This document shows positions 33,267 to 43,500 of a stretch of 64,000 bases of DNA, piece after piece. The DNA is from Ruminococcus hominis. Lineage in GTDB: Bacteria > Bacillota > Clostridia > Lachnospirales > Lachnospiraceae. Position numbers and translations under genes: made by a program. The stretch is from the NCBI RefSeq assembly GCF_014287355.1, contig NZ_JACOPE010000001.1, positions 2,914,001 through 2,978,000 of the forward strand, read 5' to 3'. Under the pieces are notes generated by a model. It saw only the letters and a list, made by a program, of their open reading frames with translations. It made no database searches and was not told the DNA's origin. Within the stretch, counting starts at the first letter, position 1, and every line of letters starts with the position of its first letter.

Positions 33267-33977
33267 ATGGGAATACTTGACGGAATCGTGGAATGGATTG
33301 CCGAACAGGTCATGAACATTCTGGATCTGATCACCACTTCAGTCCTCGGTGCTCTGGGCTGTTCCATGGATACGTTTCTTCGCTACTTTCCTGCAGCTGA
33401 GGCCATGTATCAGGTCTTTCTGGCACTGGGCATCGGGCTGATCCTCTTAAACTGGGTATGGCAGCTCTTTAAAAATTACTTTATGGGAGCCGGTATCGAA
33501 GCGGAAGATCCCATTAAGCTGTCCATCCGTTCCTTCCTCTTTATCTTTCTCACCTTCTATGCGAAAGATATTGTGGATCTGCTCCTGAAGATTTCAGGAA
33601 CACCGTACAACTGGATTCTGACGGAAGACCTGCCGCCTTTAAAATTTGCGGATTTTAACTCCGTAGTCACAGTCATCCTGGGAGTCTGTGCAAATGGGGC
33701 GGTAGCCATCATTGCACTGATTCTGGTACTGATTCTGGCGTGGAACTACATCAAACTGCTCTTTGAAGCGGCAGAACGCTATATTCTTCTGGGGGTACTG
33801 GTCTACACAGCCCCGGCAGCTTTTTCCATGGGTGCCAGCCAGTCAACCGGAAATATCTTCAAAAGCTGGTGCCGGATGCTTGGCGGCCAGTTCTTTTTGC
33901 TTCTGATGAATGCGTGGTGCCTGCGGCTGTTTACTTCTATGGTCGGCACCTTCCTTGCCAATCCGTTATCCCTATAA
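33267..33977 (+). CDS. VirB6/TrbL-type inner membrane channel protein
   Basis: The 236-aa protein has an amphipathic start and about five membrane segments, with a conserved-looking end (AAPAFSMGASQSTGNIFKSW region) typical of TrbL/VirB6 proteins. AAAGGAG precedes the ATG. It should form part of the translocation pore. It lies between the pilin-like and the signal-peptide protein genes. Confidence 0.75.
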   Translation: MGILDGIVEWIAEQVMNILDLITTSVLGALGCSMDTFLRYFPAAEAMYQVFLALGIGLILLNWVWQLFKNYFMGAGIEAEDPIKLSIRSFLFIFLTFYAKDIVDLLLKISGTPYNWILTEDLPPLKFADFNSVVTVILGVCANGAVAIIALILVLILAWNYIKLLFEAAERYILLGVLVYTAPAAFSMGASQSTGNIFKSWCRMLGGQFFLLLMNAWCLRLFTSMVGTFLANPLSL

Positions 33978-33992
33978 GAAAGGAGGACCAAA

Positions 33993-34907
33993 ATGAAACT
34001 TAGAAAGAAACTCATACCATTCCTGGTACTAACTGCCTGTCTGGTACTGTTTTGCTCCATGCCGGTCTTTGCAGCGGAGCTTACGGAAGCAGACGTGGAA
34101 GCGGCAGTTGCCAGTCAGGGAAAGGAAGCGGTAACCGGAAATGTCTTCGTCTGGTTCCTGTGTGCCATTGCCTTTTTAAAGGTATCCCAGAAAATTGATT
34201 CTTTTCTGGCATCGCTTGGCATCAATGTCGGCAATACCGGAGGAAACATGATGGCTGAACTTCTGATTGCAGGACGGAGCCTGACCGGTTCCATGCGTTC
34301 CCATGGTGGTGGCGGCTACCACAAAGCCTCTTCTCCCGGAAGTGCGGCTGTCGCAGGAAGCTTCCTATCCGGCGGGCTTGCCGGGGCAGTGGGAAGACAG
34401 GTACAAAGAGAAGCGGTCAATTCCGCAACCGGTTATACCGAACACAGCAGTATCGGAAACATGCTCTACCAGTCATCCCTGAACAAAGGCGGAGACTTTG
34501 CCAATCAGGTCATCAGCAACATTGCACAGGGAAATTATGGACAGGTCGGTTCCATTACCGGCGCAGACGCTGCCAAAGCATTTACATCCTATATGGGAAT
34601 CAAACCTGATTCTGGTCCTGCCCCTTCCTACGACAATATAGAAATCGGTGGTGGGCGCATTACAGGAACAGAAACCGGATCTTCCGGAAGCCAGGATTTT
34701 GCCATGTACAATGCCGATCAATATACAGCACCTACACATGGAAGCTTTTCTACGGTGCAGTCCGTGGACGGTTCTACTTGGTACAAACAATATGCACAGG
34801 ATACGGTGGAAAAAACACCATATACTGCAAGCAATGGAAAAGTCGCCTACAACGAATCCATTGTACAAAAAGTCCCACCGGCTCCTCAAAGAAAGGAGCG
34901 TATGTAA
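33993..34907 (+). CDS. Exported glycine-rich protein of the secretion operon, unknown
   Basis: The 304-aa protein has a signal peptide (about 1-28, ending PVFAAE) and one span (about 50-66). A long Gly/Ser/Ala-rich region (SHGGGGYHKASSPGSAAVAG) follows, then a low-complexity tail. Gly-rich stretches after a span also occur at the C-terminus of some VirB6 proteins, so it may be a split-off partner of the previous gene. AAAGGAGG precedes the ATG. Confidence 0.6.
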   Translation: MKLRKKLIPFLVLTACLVLFCSMPVFAAELTEADVEAAVASQGKEAVTGNVFVWFLCAIAFLKVSQKIDSFLASLGINVGNTGGNMMAELLIAGRSLTGSMRSHGGGGYHKASSPGSAAVAGSFLSGGLAGAVGRQVQREAVNSATGYTEHSSIGNMLYQSSLNKGGDFANQVISNIAQGNYGQVGSITGADAAKAFTSYMGIKPDSGPAPSYDNIEIGGGRITGTETGSSGSQDFAMYNADQYTAPTHGSFSTVQSVDGSTWYKQYAQDTVEKTPYTASNGKVAYNESIVQKVPPAPQRKERM

Positions 34908-34908
34908 C

Positions 34909-36693
34909 ATGCCGGAACATACATCTGGTCTTGAGGAAGCAATCAATGTAGGCGCAACCGCAGCTTCCCAAATATCCCGGCTCAAATCCGTGGCAAATAT
35001 TGCAAAAGCAGCTGCGGCAGGAGGTCCCATCGGAGCCGCTATCGGTGCTGCGCTTCAGAACCGCCACACACTCATGAAAGCAGGTGCTGCTGCATTCAGT
35101 GTTCTGATGCTCCCAATTCTGTTTCTTGTTATGCTTCCGGGACTCGTCTTTGGAGACCTCTCCGACAATACCGGAGCACTGACCAGCAATACCGTAATCA
35201 ACGAAAATATCCGGGCATCCAATCAGGCAATCGTGGAGGTGCTTCAGGAAAGCCATGATGCACTGCTTGCTAAGATCAATGCGGAAATTGCCAGACTCCC
35301 GGAAGGAGATACTGCCTCTATCAGCGATCCTTACGCTTCCAGTATCATCGTAAATGCGAACCAGCTCATCGCACAGTTTTGTGCCAGCCAGGATGACTAT
35401 AAAAATATAAATATCAGCAAACTCAAAAGCCTGATCCGGGAAAACGAGGACGGGCTTTTTTCTTATGACGTTACTTCAGAAACGGTCACGGTGGAAGTTC
35501 CGGCGGAAGAGGAAAATGCACCACCCAGAAAGGTTACTTTTACCCGCCATACCTACACGGTCAGCTATGCTGGAGATGCCTACTTTGCAGATCACGTCTT
35601 TCATCTGACCGATAAGCAGAAAAAAACGGCAGACAGTTATGTGGAAAACCTGACCATGTTCTTTGGCGGCTCCGCTTCCGGTCTTGCCATGGCGGTAGGT
35701 GTCAGCGATGAGGTGCTGGCTTACCGGGCTACCATCCAGCAGGTCGCACAGAAATACGGCATGGAAGCTTATGTGGAACTCCTCATGGCAGTCATGATGC
35801 AGGAAAGCGGCGGGCGTGGAAGCGATCCCATGCAGGCTGCAGAAGGCGGATTTAATACGAAATATCCACATGTCCCAAACGGAATTACCGATCCTGCGTA
35901 CTCGATTGAATGTGGGATTCAGGAATTAAAATATGTGCTGGATAAAGCAGGCTGTACCGGTCCCACCGATCTGGACCGCATCAAGCTGGCTCTTCAGGGC
36001 TATAATTTCGGTTCTGGCTACATTGACTGGGCGATGGAACGGGATGGCGGCTATACCAAAGAAAATGCCAGTGCCTATTCCGATATGATGTGTGCGCGCC
36101 CCAATTGGCATTACAGCATTTATGGGGACAAGGAATATGTAGATCATGTACTGCGGTATTACCAGATTACCAATACCGGCGGCACCTACCCTGCAAACGG
36201 TATGCAGATTCCACACTATCTCCAGACCGACTACGGAAATATTCCTTATGGCGGCGACTCGATTGCCTCTTCCGGATGCGGACCTACCAGCTTTGCCATG
36301 ATTGCCAGTTACTTGACGGGGAACACCATTACTCCCCCGGATGCAGTCGCATGGTGTGGAAATTCCTACTATATGCCGGGAGTTGGAACCTACTGGAGTT
36401 ATTTTCAGGCGGCAGCCAGTCATTTTGGCTGTGGCAGTGTCACACAGACCAGTGATGCCAATGCAGTTCTTCAGGCATTATCTGAAGGGCATCCAGTCAT
36501 CTCATCCCAGCGGGCAGGACTTTTTACCAGCGGCGGACATTTTATCGTACTTCGGGGCATTACTGCAAACGGCAAGGTACTGGTCAATGATCCCAATGAC
36601 AGTGACGCAAAGAACTATATTAACCGTGAATTTGATATGATGTCGGAAATCCACGTAACAGCAAATGCCTACTGGATCTTCGATAAAAAATAA
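34909..36693 (+). CDS. Secretion-system cell-wall hydrolase: lytic transglycosylase plus C39-like peptidase
   Basis: The 594-aa protein has a membrane anchor (about 57-80) and then an outside helical region. A soluble-lytic-transglycosylase domain follows (about 275-400, MMQESGG with catalytic E near 298, later ALQGYNFGSGYIDWA). The C-terminal C39_2-like cysteine peptidase (about 435-594) has SSGCGPTS, GGHFIVL and VNDPND as the likely Cys-His-Asp/Asn triad. Such two-domain enzymes open peptidoglycan for the conjugation channel. Most Gram-positive counterparts end in NlpC/P60 or CHAP, so the C39 fold is notable. AAAGGAG 12 nt upstream sets the ATG. Confidence 0.85.
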   Translation: MPEHTSGLEEAINVGATAASQISRLKSVANIAKAAAAGGPIGAAIGAALQNRHTLMKAGAAAFSVLMLPILFLVMLPGLVFGDLSDNTGALTSNTVINENIRASNQAIVEVLQESHDALLAKINAEIARLPEGDTASISDPYASSIIVNANQLIAQFCASQDDYKNINISKLKSLIRENEDGLFSYDVTSETVTVEVPAEEENAPPRKVTFTRHTYTVSYAGDAYFADHVFHLTDKQKKTADSYVENLTMFFGGSASGLAMAVGVSDEVLAYRATIQQVAQKYGMEAYVELLMAVMMQESGGRGSDPMQAAEGGFNTKYPHVPNGITDPAYSIECGIQELKYVLDKAGCTGPTDLDRIKLALQGYNFGSGYIDWAMERDGGYTKENASAYSDMMCARPNWHYSIYGDKEYVDHVLRYYQITNTGGTYPANGMQIPHYLQTDYGNIPYGGDSIASSGCGPTSFAMIASYLTGNTITPPDAVAWCGNSYYMPGVGTYWSYFQAAASHFGCGSVTQTSDANAVLQALSEGHPVISSQRAGLFTSGGHFIVLRGITANGKVLVNDPNDSDAKNYINREFDMMSEIHVTANAYWIFDKK

Positions 36694-36703
36694 AGGAGAC
36701 ATT

Positions 36704-37324
36704 ATGAACAGAAAAAAAGTGATTCTATCTATCTTTCTGATGCTGTTTCTGCTGCTTGCCGGACTGGTTCTCCCCAGTTTCTGGAAAAGCCAGAAAAAAG
36801 AAGCTTCCGGAAACAAAGGCAGGGAACCGGCAAAGGAAACAGCAGAAACAAATTCCGATACCCCAATGCCGGAATATGTGGATTTTGATGCTTTAAAAGC
36901 ATTTTTCTCCGACAGCCAGATTGCTTCTCTCAAAGAGCAGTTTCCTGTCTACCTAAAAGAATATGTCAAAAAAGAACAGACAAGCATCACCTTCCTGCCG
37001 GGAAAAACCAGCTACCCTACCGAAACAACCGTCTGCCTGATGTTTTCACTTTCCGATCAGGATACGCTTCCGGTTACCTACCACACCCCGACGGGTGTGT
37101 TTTTATTTGGAGAAGACGGGGTACAGGTCTCTGCAGATACGACTGTTTACGAAAAGCAGACCGATGATTTCCTGCCGTCCCTGACTTCGCAGGACATCGA
37201 ACACCTGCAGGAAGGCGGGTATCCGGATACTTCTGACAGCCCGGAAGCTCCGGACACAGAATCCGGCAGTGCCTCCACACCTTCGGAAGATGCGAAAGAT
37301 ACGAAAAAGGAGGTGCAGCCATGA
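36704..37324 (+). CDS. Membrane-anchored secretion-operon protein, unknown
   Basis: The 206-aa protein has an N-terminal span (about 6-24) and an outside domain (about 50-170) with a Ser/Thr/Glu-rich tail (SDSPEAPDTESGSASTPSED). It overlaps prgI by 4 bp (ATGA). Position and topology suggest an accessory channel component, comparable in place to VirB8-like proteins, but I see no family motif. Confidence 0.6.
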   Translation: MNRKKVILSIFLMLFLLLAGLVLPSFWKSQKKEASGNKGREPAKETAETNSDTPMPEYVDFDALKAFFSDSQIASLKEQFPVYLKEYVKKEQTSITFLPGKTSYPTETTVCLMFSLSDQDTLPVTYHTPTGVFLFGEDGVQVSADTTVYEKQTDDFLPSLTSQDIEHLQEGGYPDTSDSPEAPDTESGSASTPSEDAKDTKKEVQP

Positions 37325-37857
37325 CACAGCCAGAAGAAACACCGGTTTCCTTTATCCCACCCAACTTCATTGAGAAAGGCAAGATCCTAAACGGAACTTT
37401 TGACATCCGCAATGCCATAGAAAGCATTGTTCTTTCCCTGGCAATCGGTATCCCTGTTTTCCACCTGCCGCTGTCCCTGACTGCCCGCATCATCATTCTC
37501 TGCATGACCGCACTTCCGGCGGCAATGGTAGCCCTGATTGGAATCGGCGGAGAGAGCATCACTGCTTTTCTGATGAATGCCCTGCGTTTTGTAGTGAACC
37601 GCAGGGTAATCTGGAGGTCCGACAGTCTTCCGGAAGGAAAGCCACGCAGGAAACCACGTTCCAAAGAGCCAAAGACAAAGAAACACCGGAAAGCAGAAAA
37701 AATGGCAGAGCCTTCCAAAGTAATGGCATCGGCTCCCCCGCAGTCTGAACCGGACGCACCAGCCCCGCCAAAAAGTAAAAAAAAGAACACCGGCAGTTTG
37801 ATACCTCCACCAAGCGGGGCATCAAAAAACAGGCAAAGGAAGATATCCGTTATCTGA
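37321..37857 (+). CDS. PrgI-family protein
   Basis: The 178-aa frame starts MTQPEETPVSFIPPNFIEKG, then two spans (about 35-52 and 58-78) and FLMNALRFVVNRRVIWR, the PrgI pattern. PrgI proteins precede VirB4 in Gram-positive secretion systems. The lysine-rich tail (85-155) reaches an A8 run at 37777-37784. The remaining 23 codons (NTGSLIPPPSGASKNRQRKI) look unlike conserved protein, while the -1 frame carries on into VirB4. See the frameshift entry. Confidence 0.85.
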   Translation: MTQPEETPVSFIPPNFIEKGKILNGTFDIRNAIESIVLSLAIGIPVFHLPLSLTARIIILCMTALPAAMVALIGIGGESITAFLMNALRFVVNRRVIWRSDSLPEGKPRRKPRSKEPKTKKHRKAEKMAEPSKVMASAPPQSEPDAPAPPKSKKKNTGSLIPPPSGASKNRQRKISVI

Positions 37858-38006
37858 AGTGGGAGCAGAAAGAAGCCAGCCGACAGAAAAAAGAGGCGGC
37901 GAAACAGATAAAAATCCAGGAAAAAACGGAAGCCCAGAGACGAAAGGAGGAAGAAAAACGGGCAGTTTCCGAAAAGCGGGCGGCAAAAAAAGAGCAGAAA
38001 AAGAAG
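37777..38006 (+). other. Possible -1 frameshift linking PrgI to VirB4
   Basis: The canonical slippery heptamer A-AAA-AAG lies at 37779-37785 in the PrgI frame. The VirB4 frame opens after a stop at 37776-37778 and has no ATG, GTG or TTG before 38007. Yet it encodes a coding-like charged helix (KKQAKEDIRYLKWEQKEASR, then further K/E-rich repeats). A -1 shift would yield a PrgI-VirB4 fusion of about 1,060 residues. A sequence error or old mutation would leave the same trace. Confidence 0.5.
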
Positions 38007-40517
38007 GTGGTTTCCAAGAAGGACGCCTCATCTGCCACGGCAAACCCCGTTTCCCGGAAAAAGCGAAAGAAAGACCAGACCTTGGAGGATTATCTTCCGG
38101 TGGAAAAAATCGCAAACGGGATCGTCTATACCACAGACGGACGGTACGTGAAAATCCTGGAGATTGAACCAATCAACTTCCTGCTTCGAAGTGCCAGAGA
38201 ACAGCAGGGCATCATTTACAGCTTTATCAGCTACTTAAAGATCAGCCCGGTCAAACTCCAGATCAAGATGATCTCCAAAAAAGCAGACATCAATAAGCAT
38301 CTGGAGCAGTCCCGGCTGGAGCTGGAGCGGGAAACCGATCCCCACTGTCAGGAACTGCAGCGAGATTACATCCGTTTCGTGCGGAATTTAAGTTCCAGAG
38401 AAGCCGTTTCCAGACGGTTCTTCCTGATTTTTGAGTATGAACCCTTCAACGCCAACCGGAAGGAGGAGGAACGGGAAATCCTTGCCGCCCTTGAGACGGC
38501 ATCCCAGACTGCCAAAACCTTTCTGTACCAGTGCGGGAATGAAGTGGTCACCCATGACAATGAGGATGAATTTACCACAGATGTCCTGTACACACTGTTA
38601 AACCGTACCCTTTGTACGGAGGTTCCGCTTCCGGACCGGATCAGCACTGTACTGTCCGCCTATACAAAGGAAAACCGCATGGAGGAACCGGATCACATCC
38701 GGATCAACGAGTTTCTCGCACCGGAAAGTGTGGATTTCAAGCACTCCCATTATGTGCAGATCAATGGGCTTTACCATTCCTACCTGCTTGTGCCGTCTGA
38801 CGGCTACAAAAACCGGGTAACTCCCGGATGGCTGTCACTCCTTGTCAATGCCGGGGAAGGGATTGATATTGATTTCTTTCTCCAGAAACAGCCAAAGGAC
38901 AAGATTCAGCAGCGTCTCGGTCAGCAGATCCGTATCAACCGTTCCAAATTAAAGGATGCGTCCGATACCAACACTGATTATGACGATCTGGACTCTGCCA
39001 TCCGCTCCGGATATTTTCTGAAGCAGGGACTTGCCAACAACGAAGATTTCTATTACATGAATCTTCTCATCACCATTACCGCTTCCACGCTGGAAGAACT
39101 GCAGTGGCGGATTCAGGAAATGAAAAAGCTCCTGATCTCGCAGGATATGAACTTACACTCCTGCTACTTTTTACAGGAGCAGGGATTTTTATCCTCTCTG
39201 CCGCTGGCGAATCTGGATAAGAAACTATTTAAGCTGTCCAAACGGAATGTACTGACCTCCGGAGCGGCAAGCTGTTATCCTTTCGTCAGCTACAGCATCT
39301 GCGATGACAACGGTATCCTCTTCGGAGTAAACAAACACAACAATTCCCTCGTCATTGCTGATATTTTTGATTCCAAACAATACAAGAACAGTAATATCTG
39401 TATCTTAGGCTGTTCTGGTGCCGGAAAAACCTTCACCATGCAGACTATGGCACTTCGCATGCGCCGAAAAGGAATTCAGGTATTTATCATCGCTCCCCTG
39501 AAGGGACATGAATTCTATCGTGCAGCAAGAAATGTTGGCGGAGAATTTATCCAGATTTCCCCTGCCAGCAAAAACTGTATCAACATCATGGAAATCCGAA
39601 AGGTGGATAATTCTGTAAATGAACTTTTAGACGGACCGACCCTCGATGCCTCCGCACTGGCTGGCAAGATTCAGCGGCTTCATATCTTTTTCAGCCTGCT
39701 GATCCCGGATATGTCCCATGAGGAGAAACAGCTTCTGGATGAGGCACTGATTAAAACTTATGCCCAAAAAGGGATTACACACAAAAATGAATCCCTGTTT
39801 GATCTGCAGCATCCAAATCAGTATAAGAAAATGCCGATTTTAGAGGATGTCTATAATGTCCTGCTGGAAGGCGAAGATACGAAGCGTCTGGCGCACATCT
39901 TAAACCGGCTGGTTCATGGTTCTGCTTCTTCCTTTAACCAGCAGACCAATGTAGACCTGACCAATAAATATACGGTACTGGATATCTCCGAACTGACCGG
40001 TTCCAGCGATCTTTTAACGGTCGGCATGTTCGTTGCCCTGGATTATGTCTGGGATAAAGCGAAGGAAAACCGTACCGAAGAGAAAGCCATCTTTGTCGAT
40101 GAGGTCTGGCAGCTCATCGGTGCATCCAGCAACCGGCTTGCAGCGGAATTCGTACTGGAGATTGCCAAGATCATCCGGGCTTACTCCGGAGCCGGCATCT
40201 TTGCCACACAGGATCTGAACGACTTCTTTGCTCTGGATGACGGGAAGTACGGCAAGGGTATCATCAATAACTGCAAGACCAAGATCATCCTGAACATGGA
40301 GGATGAAGAGGCACAGCGGGTGAAGACTATCCTGCATCTATCGGAAACAGAAGTGATGAACATTACCCATTTCCAGCGGGGCAACGGTCTGATCTCAACC
40401 AACAACAATAACATCACTGTGGAATTTAAGGCTTCCAATCTGGAAAAGGAGCTGATTACCACAGATCGGCAGGAGCTTCTGGAAATCCTTGCGAAACAGA
40501 AGAAACAGGCCGTGTAA
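38007..40517 (+). CDS. virB4: VirB4/TraE-type secretion ATPase
   Basis: The 836-aa frame from GTG 38007 has the VirB4 N-domain (LEDYLPVEKIANGIVYTTDG), Walker A LGCSGAGKTFT near 470 and Walker B AIFVDEVWQLIG near 695, followed by the QDLNDFF box. It powers substrate transfer and channel assembly. The GTG lacks a good ribosome site (only AAGAAG before it), and the reading frame is open upstream to 37779, so the true N-terminus may come from a PrgI frameshift. Confidence 0.92.
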   Translation: MVSKKDASSATANPVSRKKRKKDQTLEDYLPVEKIANGIVYTTDGRYVKILEIEPINFLLRSAREQQGIIYSFISYLKISPVKLQIKMISKKADINKHLEQSRLELERETDPHCQELQRDYIRFVRNLSSREAVSRRFFLIFEYEPFNANRKEEEREILAALETASQTAKTFLYQCGNEVVTHDNEDEFTTDVLYTLLNRTLCTEVPLPDRISTVLSAYTKENRMEEPDHIRINEFLAPESVDFKHSHYVQINGLYHSYLLVPSDGYKNRVTPGWLSLLVNAGEGIDIDFFLQKQPKDKIQQRLGQQIRINRSKLKDASDTNTDYDDLDSAIRSGYFLKQGLANNEDFYYMNLLITITASTLEELQWRIQEMKKLLISQDMNLHSCYFLQEQGFLSSLPLANLDKKLFKLSKRNVLTSGAASCYPFVSYSICDDNGILFGVNKHNNSLVIADIFDSKQYKNSNICILGCSGAGKTFTMQTMALRMRRKGIQVFIIAPLKGHEFYRAARNVGGEFIQISPASKNCINIMEIRKVDNSVNELLDGPTLDASALAGKIQRLHIFFSLLIPDMSHEEKQLLDEALIKTYAQKGITHKNESLFDLQHPNQYKKMPILEDVYNVLLEGEDTKRLAHILNRLVHGSASSFNQQTNVDLTNKYTVLDISELTGSSDLLTVGMFVALDYVWDKAKENRTEEKAIFVDEVWQLIGASSNRLAAEFVLEIAKIIRAYSGAGIFATQDLNDFFALDDGKYGKGIINNCKTKIILNMEDEEAQRVKTILHLSETEVMNITHFQRGNGLISTNNNNITVEFKASNLEKELITTDRQELLEILAKQKKQAV

Positions 40518-40521
40518 CTTT

Positions 40522-40545
40522 GGGCAGCACTGACGCTGCCCTTTT
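40522..40545 (+). terminator. Intrinsic terminator between virB4 and adhesin gene
   Basis: GGGCAGC-actgac-GCTGCCC is followed by TTTTC. It would limit read-through from the secretion operon into the adhesin gene 28 bp downstream. Confidence 0.75.
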
Positions 40546-40573
40546 CATTTGAACTTCAAGAAGGAGGAGACTT

Positions 40574-43500
40574 ATGTTACAGACATACAAATCCTATACC
40601 AGACGAACGCTGGCTATGCTGCTGGCAGTCCTTGTCGCAGTCGGCGCATTGTTTTCCGGCAGTTTTCCGGTTCATGCAGCCGACGGCACCATCAGCTATA
40701 AGGCAGGTGCCAATATCCCTTACGGCAGCTATTTTACCTCCCGCATGAGCTTTGACGGGAGCAATACTGCCTACTGCGTGGAACCACTGAAGAAAACACC
40801 TTCCTCCGGTTCCTATTCCTATGACCTTTTAAGCCAGAACTCCCCGCTCAGAAAAGCGCTCTACTACTTAAACGGCGGCTACGGCTACGATAAAGTCGTC
40901 AAGGATAAATATTTCAGCGGCTGGAGTGATGATAACAGCTATGTCATCGGACATCTGGTTGTCGCTTACATCTATGCCGGTAATTCCGCTGACACCGGAG
41001 CTTTCCATGGCGCCCCACAGTCCTATATTGATAAAGCACTGGAAGTAGCCAGTGCCATTCAGGGACTTCCGAACCCGCCGGAAGGCTTCCGGGCATTCAT
41101 CGTTCCGGGACAGGGCAGCCAGACCATTGCCGGAAGCTGGTATCAGGTTCCAAACGGCTGGATCGAACTGAAAAAATCTTCTGCCAACGGAAGCGTATCG
41201 GACGGGAATCCGAATTACAGCTTAAAGGGTGCTGTGTATGGGATCTATCAGGGTGAGAAGCTCATCCAGAAACTGACCACCGATGAAAACGGGTATGCTA
41301 GATCCGGCGAACTGGAGGAAGGCGACTACACTGTAAAAGAACTCTCTGCTTCCAAAGGCTATATTGTGGATACTTCCTCTCATAAAGTTACGGTAAAAGC
41401 AGAACAGACTTCTGCTGCAAAGGTAACTGAGATCCCGCAGAATAATCCCATGGATCTGGTGCTTGAAAAGCTGGATGCCGAAACAAAGAAAGCCTCCCCA
41501 CAGGGAGCAGCTTCCCTTGCAGACGCAGAATTTACAGTCAAGTTCTATACCGAGCAGTCTGACAGTGATCCTGCGGAAGCTGGAAAGAAACCGGCACGTA
41601 CCTGGGTATTAAAAACAGATGTTTCCGGAAAGATGCATTTTACCAAAGATTCCTTTGTAAGCGGCGATGCCTTTTACTATACCAGTGATGGCAAGACCGT
41701 CTGTCTTCCGCTCGGTACCATAACTGTACAGGAAAGCAAAGCCCCTGCCGGATACCAGCTCAATCCAACTGTCTTCGTACAGAAAATTACAGGTGACAGT
41801 AAGCAGGAAACGGTTTCGGTATACCAGTCTTCTACCGTAGAAGAATCTGTCATCCGTGGCGGAGTGAAGATCCAGAAACGTGACAGCGAGACCGGAGAAG
41901 CAAAACCGCAGGGTTCTGCCACATTGGAAGGTACTGTCTTTGCGATCACTACGTTAAATGAAAATCCGGTATTAGTAGACGGAACATCCTACACGAAAGA
42001 TCAGGTTGTCCTTACACTTACTGCCGATAAATCCGGTTCTGCTGCAACTGCAAAAGATGCTCTCCCATTCGGACATTACCGTGTGGATGAAACAACTGCA
42101 CCTTCTGGTTATCTGAACAGCGGAAAGATCTCTGTAGAATTTGACATCACAGAACAGGGAAAAATCGTGGAACTGACTGCAAAAGACAATTCCATCTCCA
42201 ATCAGGTCATCCGCGGGGATCTGGAATTTGTCAAGATTGCTGACGGCAGCCAGAACCGTCTGGCAAATGTGCCATTTAAGATCACTTCCAAAACAACAGG
42301 CGAAAGCCATGTGATTGTGACAGATGCCAACGGTTATGCCAGCACTTCCTCCAAATGGAACAAACATACCGCAAATACCAACCGGGGTGAGTCTTCGGAA
42401 GACGGCATCTGGTTCGGCACCTCCAAACCGGATGATTCCAAAGGTGCTCTCATTTACGATACTTACACTCTGGCGGAACAGCGTTGTGATTCCAACAAAG
42501 GCATGGATCTTTTAACCTTTGAAGTCAAGGTTTATAAGGATTCTGTTATGATACAGGTTGGAACTCTGACCGATGATGCCATTGAGATCGGCACGACTGC
42601 TCTGGATGCCGAGACCGGTACACACATGAGCCAGCCGGCAAAAGAAGTGACCATTGAAGATGTTGTGGAATACGAAGGACTGAAAAAGGGCCAGAAATAC
42701 AAACTGACCGGAACCTTAATGGATAAAGAAACCGGGGAACCAATCCTTGTGGATGAAAAACCGGTGATTTCTGAAACTGAATTTACTGCAAAGAAATCCT
42801 CCGGCTCCGTCAAAGTAATCTTTACCTTTGATGCAACTTCCTTAAAGGGCAAAACAACCGTTGTCTTCGAGGAATTATATCAGGATGAGATGCAGCTTGC
42901 AGTCCATACCGACATCAACGATGAAGACCAGACCATCTATTTCCCGGAAATCAAGACTACTGCGAAAGATGCGGACACGAACTCCAATATTTCCTGTGCA
43001 AAGAAAGAAATCACGCTGGTGGATACGGTTTCCTTTAAGGGGCTGGTTCCTAACCAGAAATATGAAGTGACCGGAACTCTGATGGATAAAGAAACAAAGA
43101 AACCAGTCGAAGCAGACGGAAAACCGGTGACAGCAAAAGCATCCTTCAAGCCAAAAGAATCCGCTGGTACGGTAGAGGTTACCTTTACCTTTGATGCTAG
43201 CTCCTTAAAAGGGAAAACGGTAGTTGTCTTTGAATCCCTGGCTTACAAAGACAAGGAAGTTGCCGTACACGCAGACATTGCGGATGAAGGACAGACTATT
43301 TACTTCCCGGAAATCAAAACCACTGCAACAGATGCTGCTTCCGGCACACACTATACAAAACCGGAAAAGGAACTGACGCTTACGGATCTGGTGGAATACG
43401 AAAACCTGATCCCAGGCAAAGAGTACAAACTGACAGGCACACTCATGGATGCGGAAACCGAAAAACCGTTCGAGGTGGGCGTAAAGGCTGTGACAGCGGA

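Noticed and set aside
34648..34908. Upstream extension of the cell-wall hydrolase frame
   Set aside because: It is inside the preceding gene, and AAAGGAG before ATG 34909 marks the real start.
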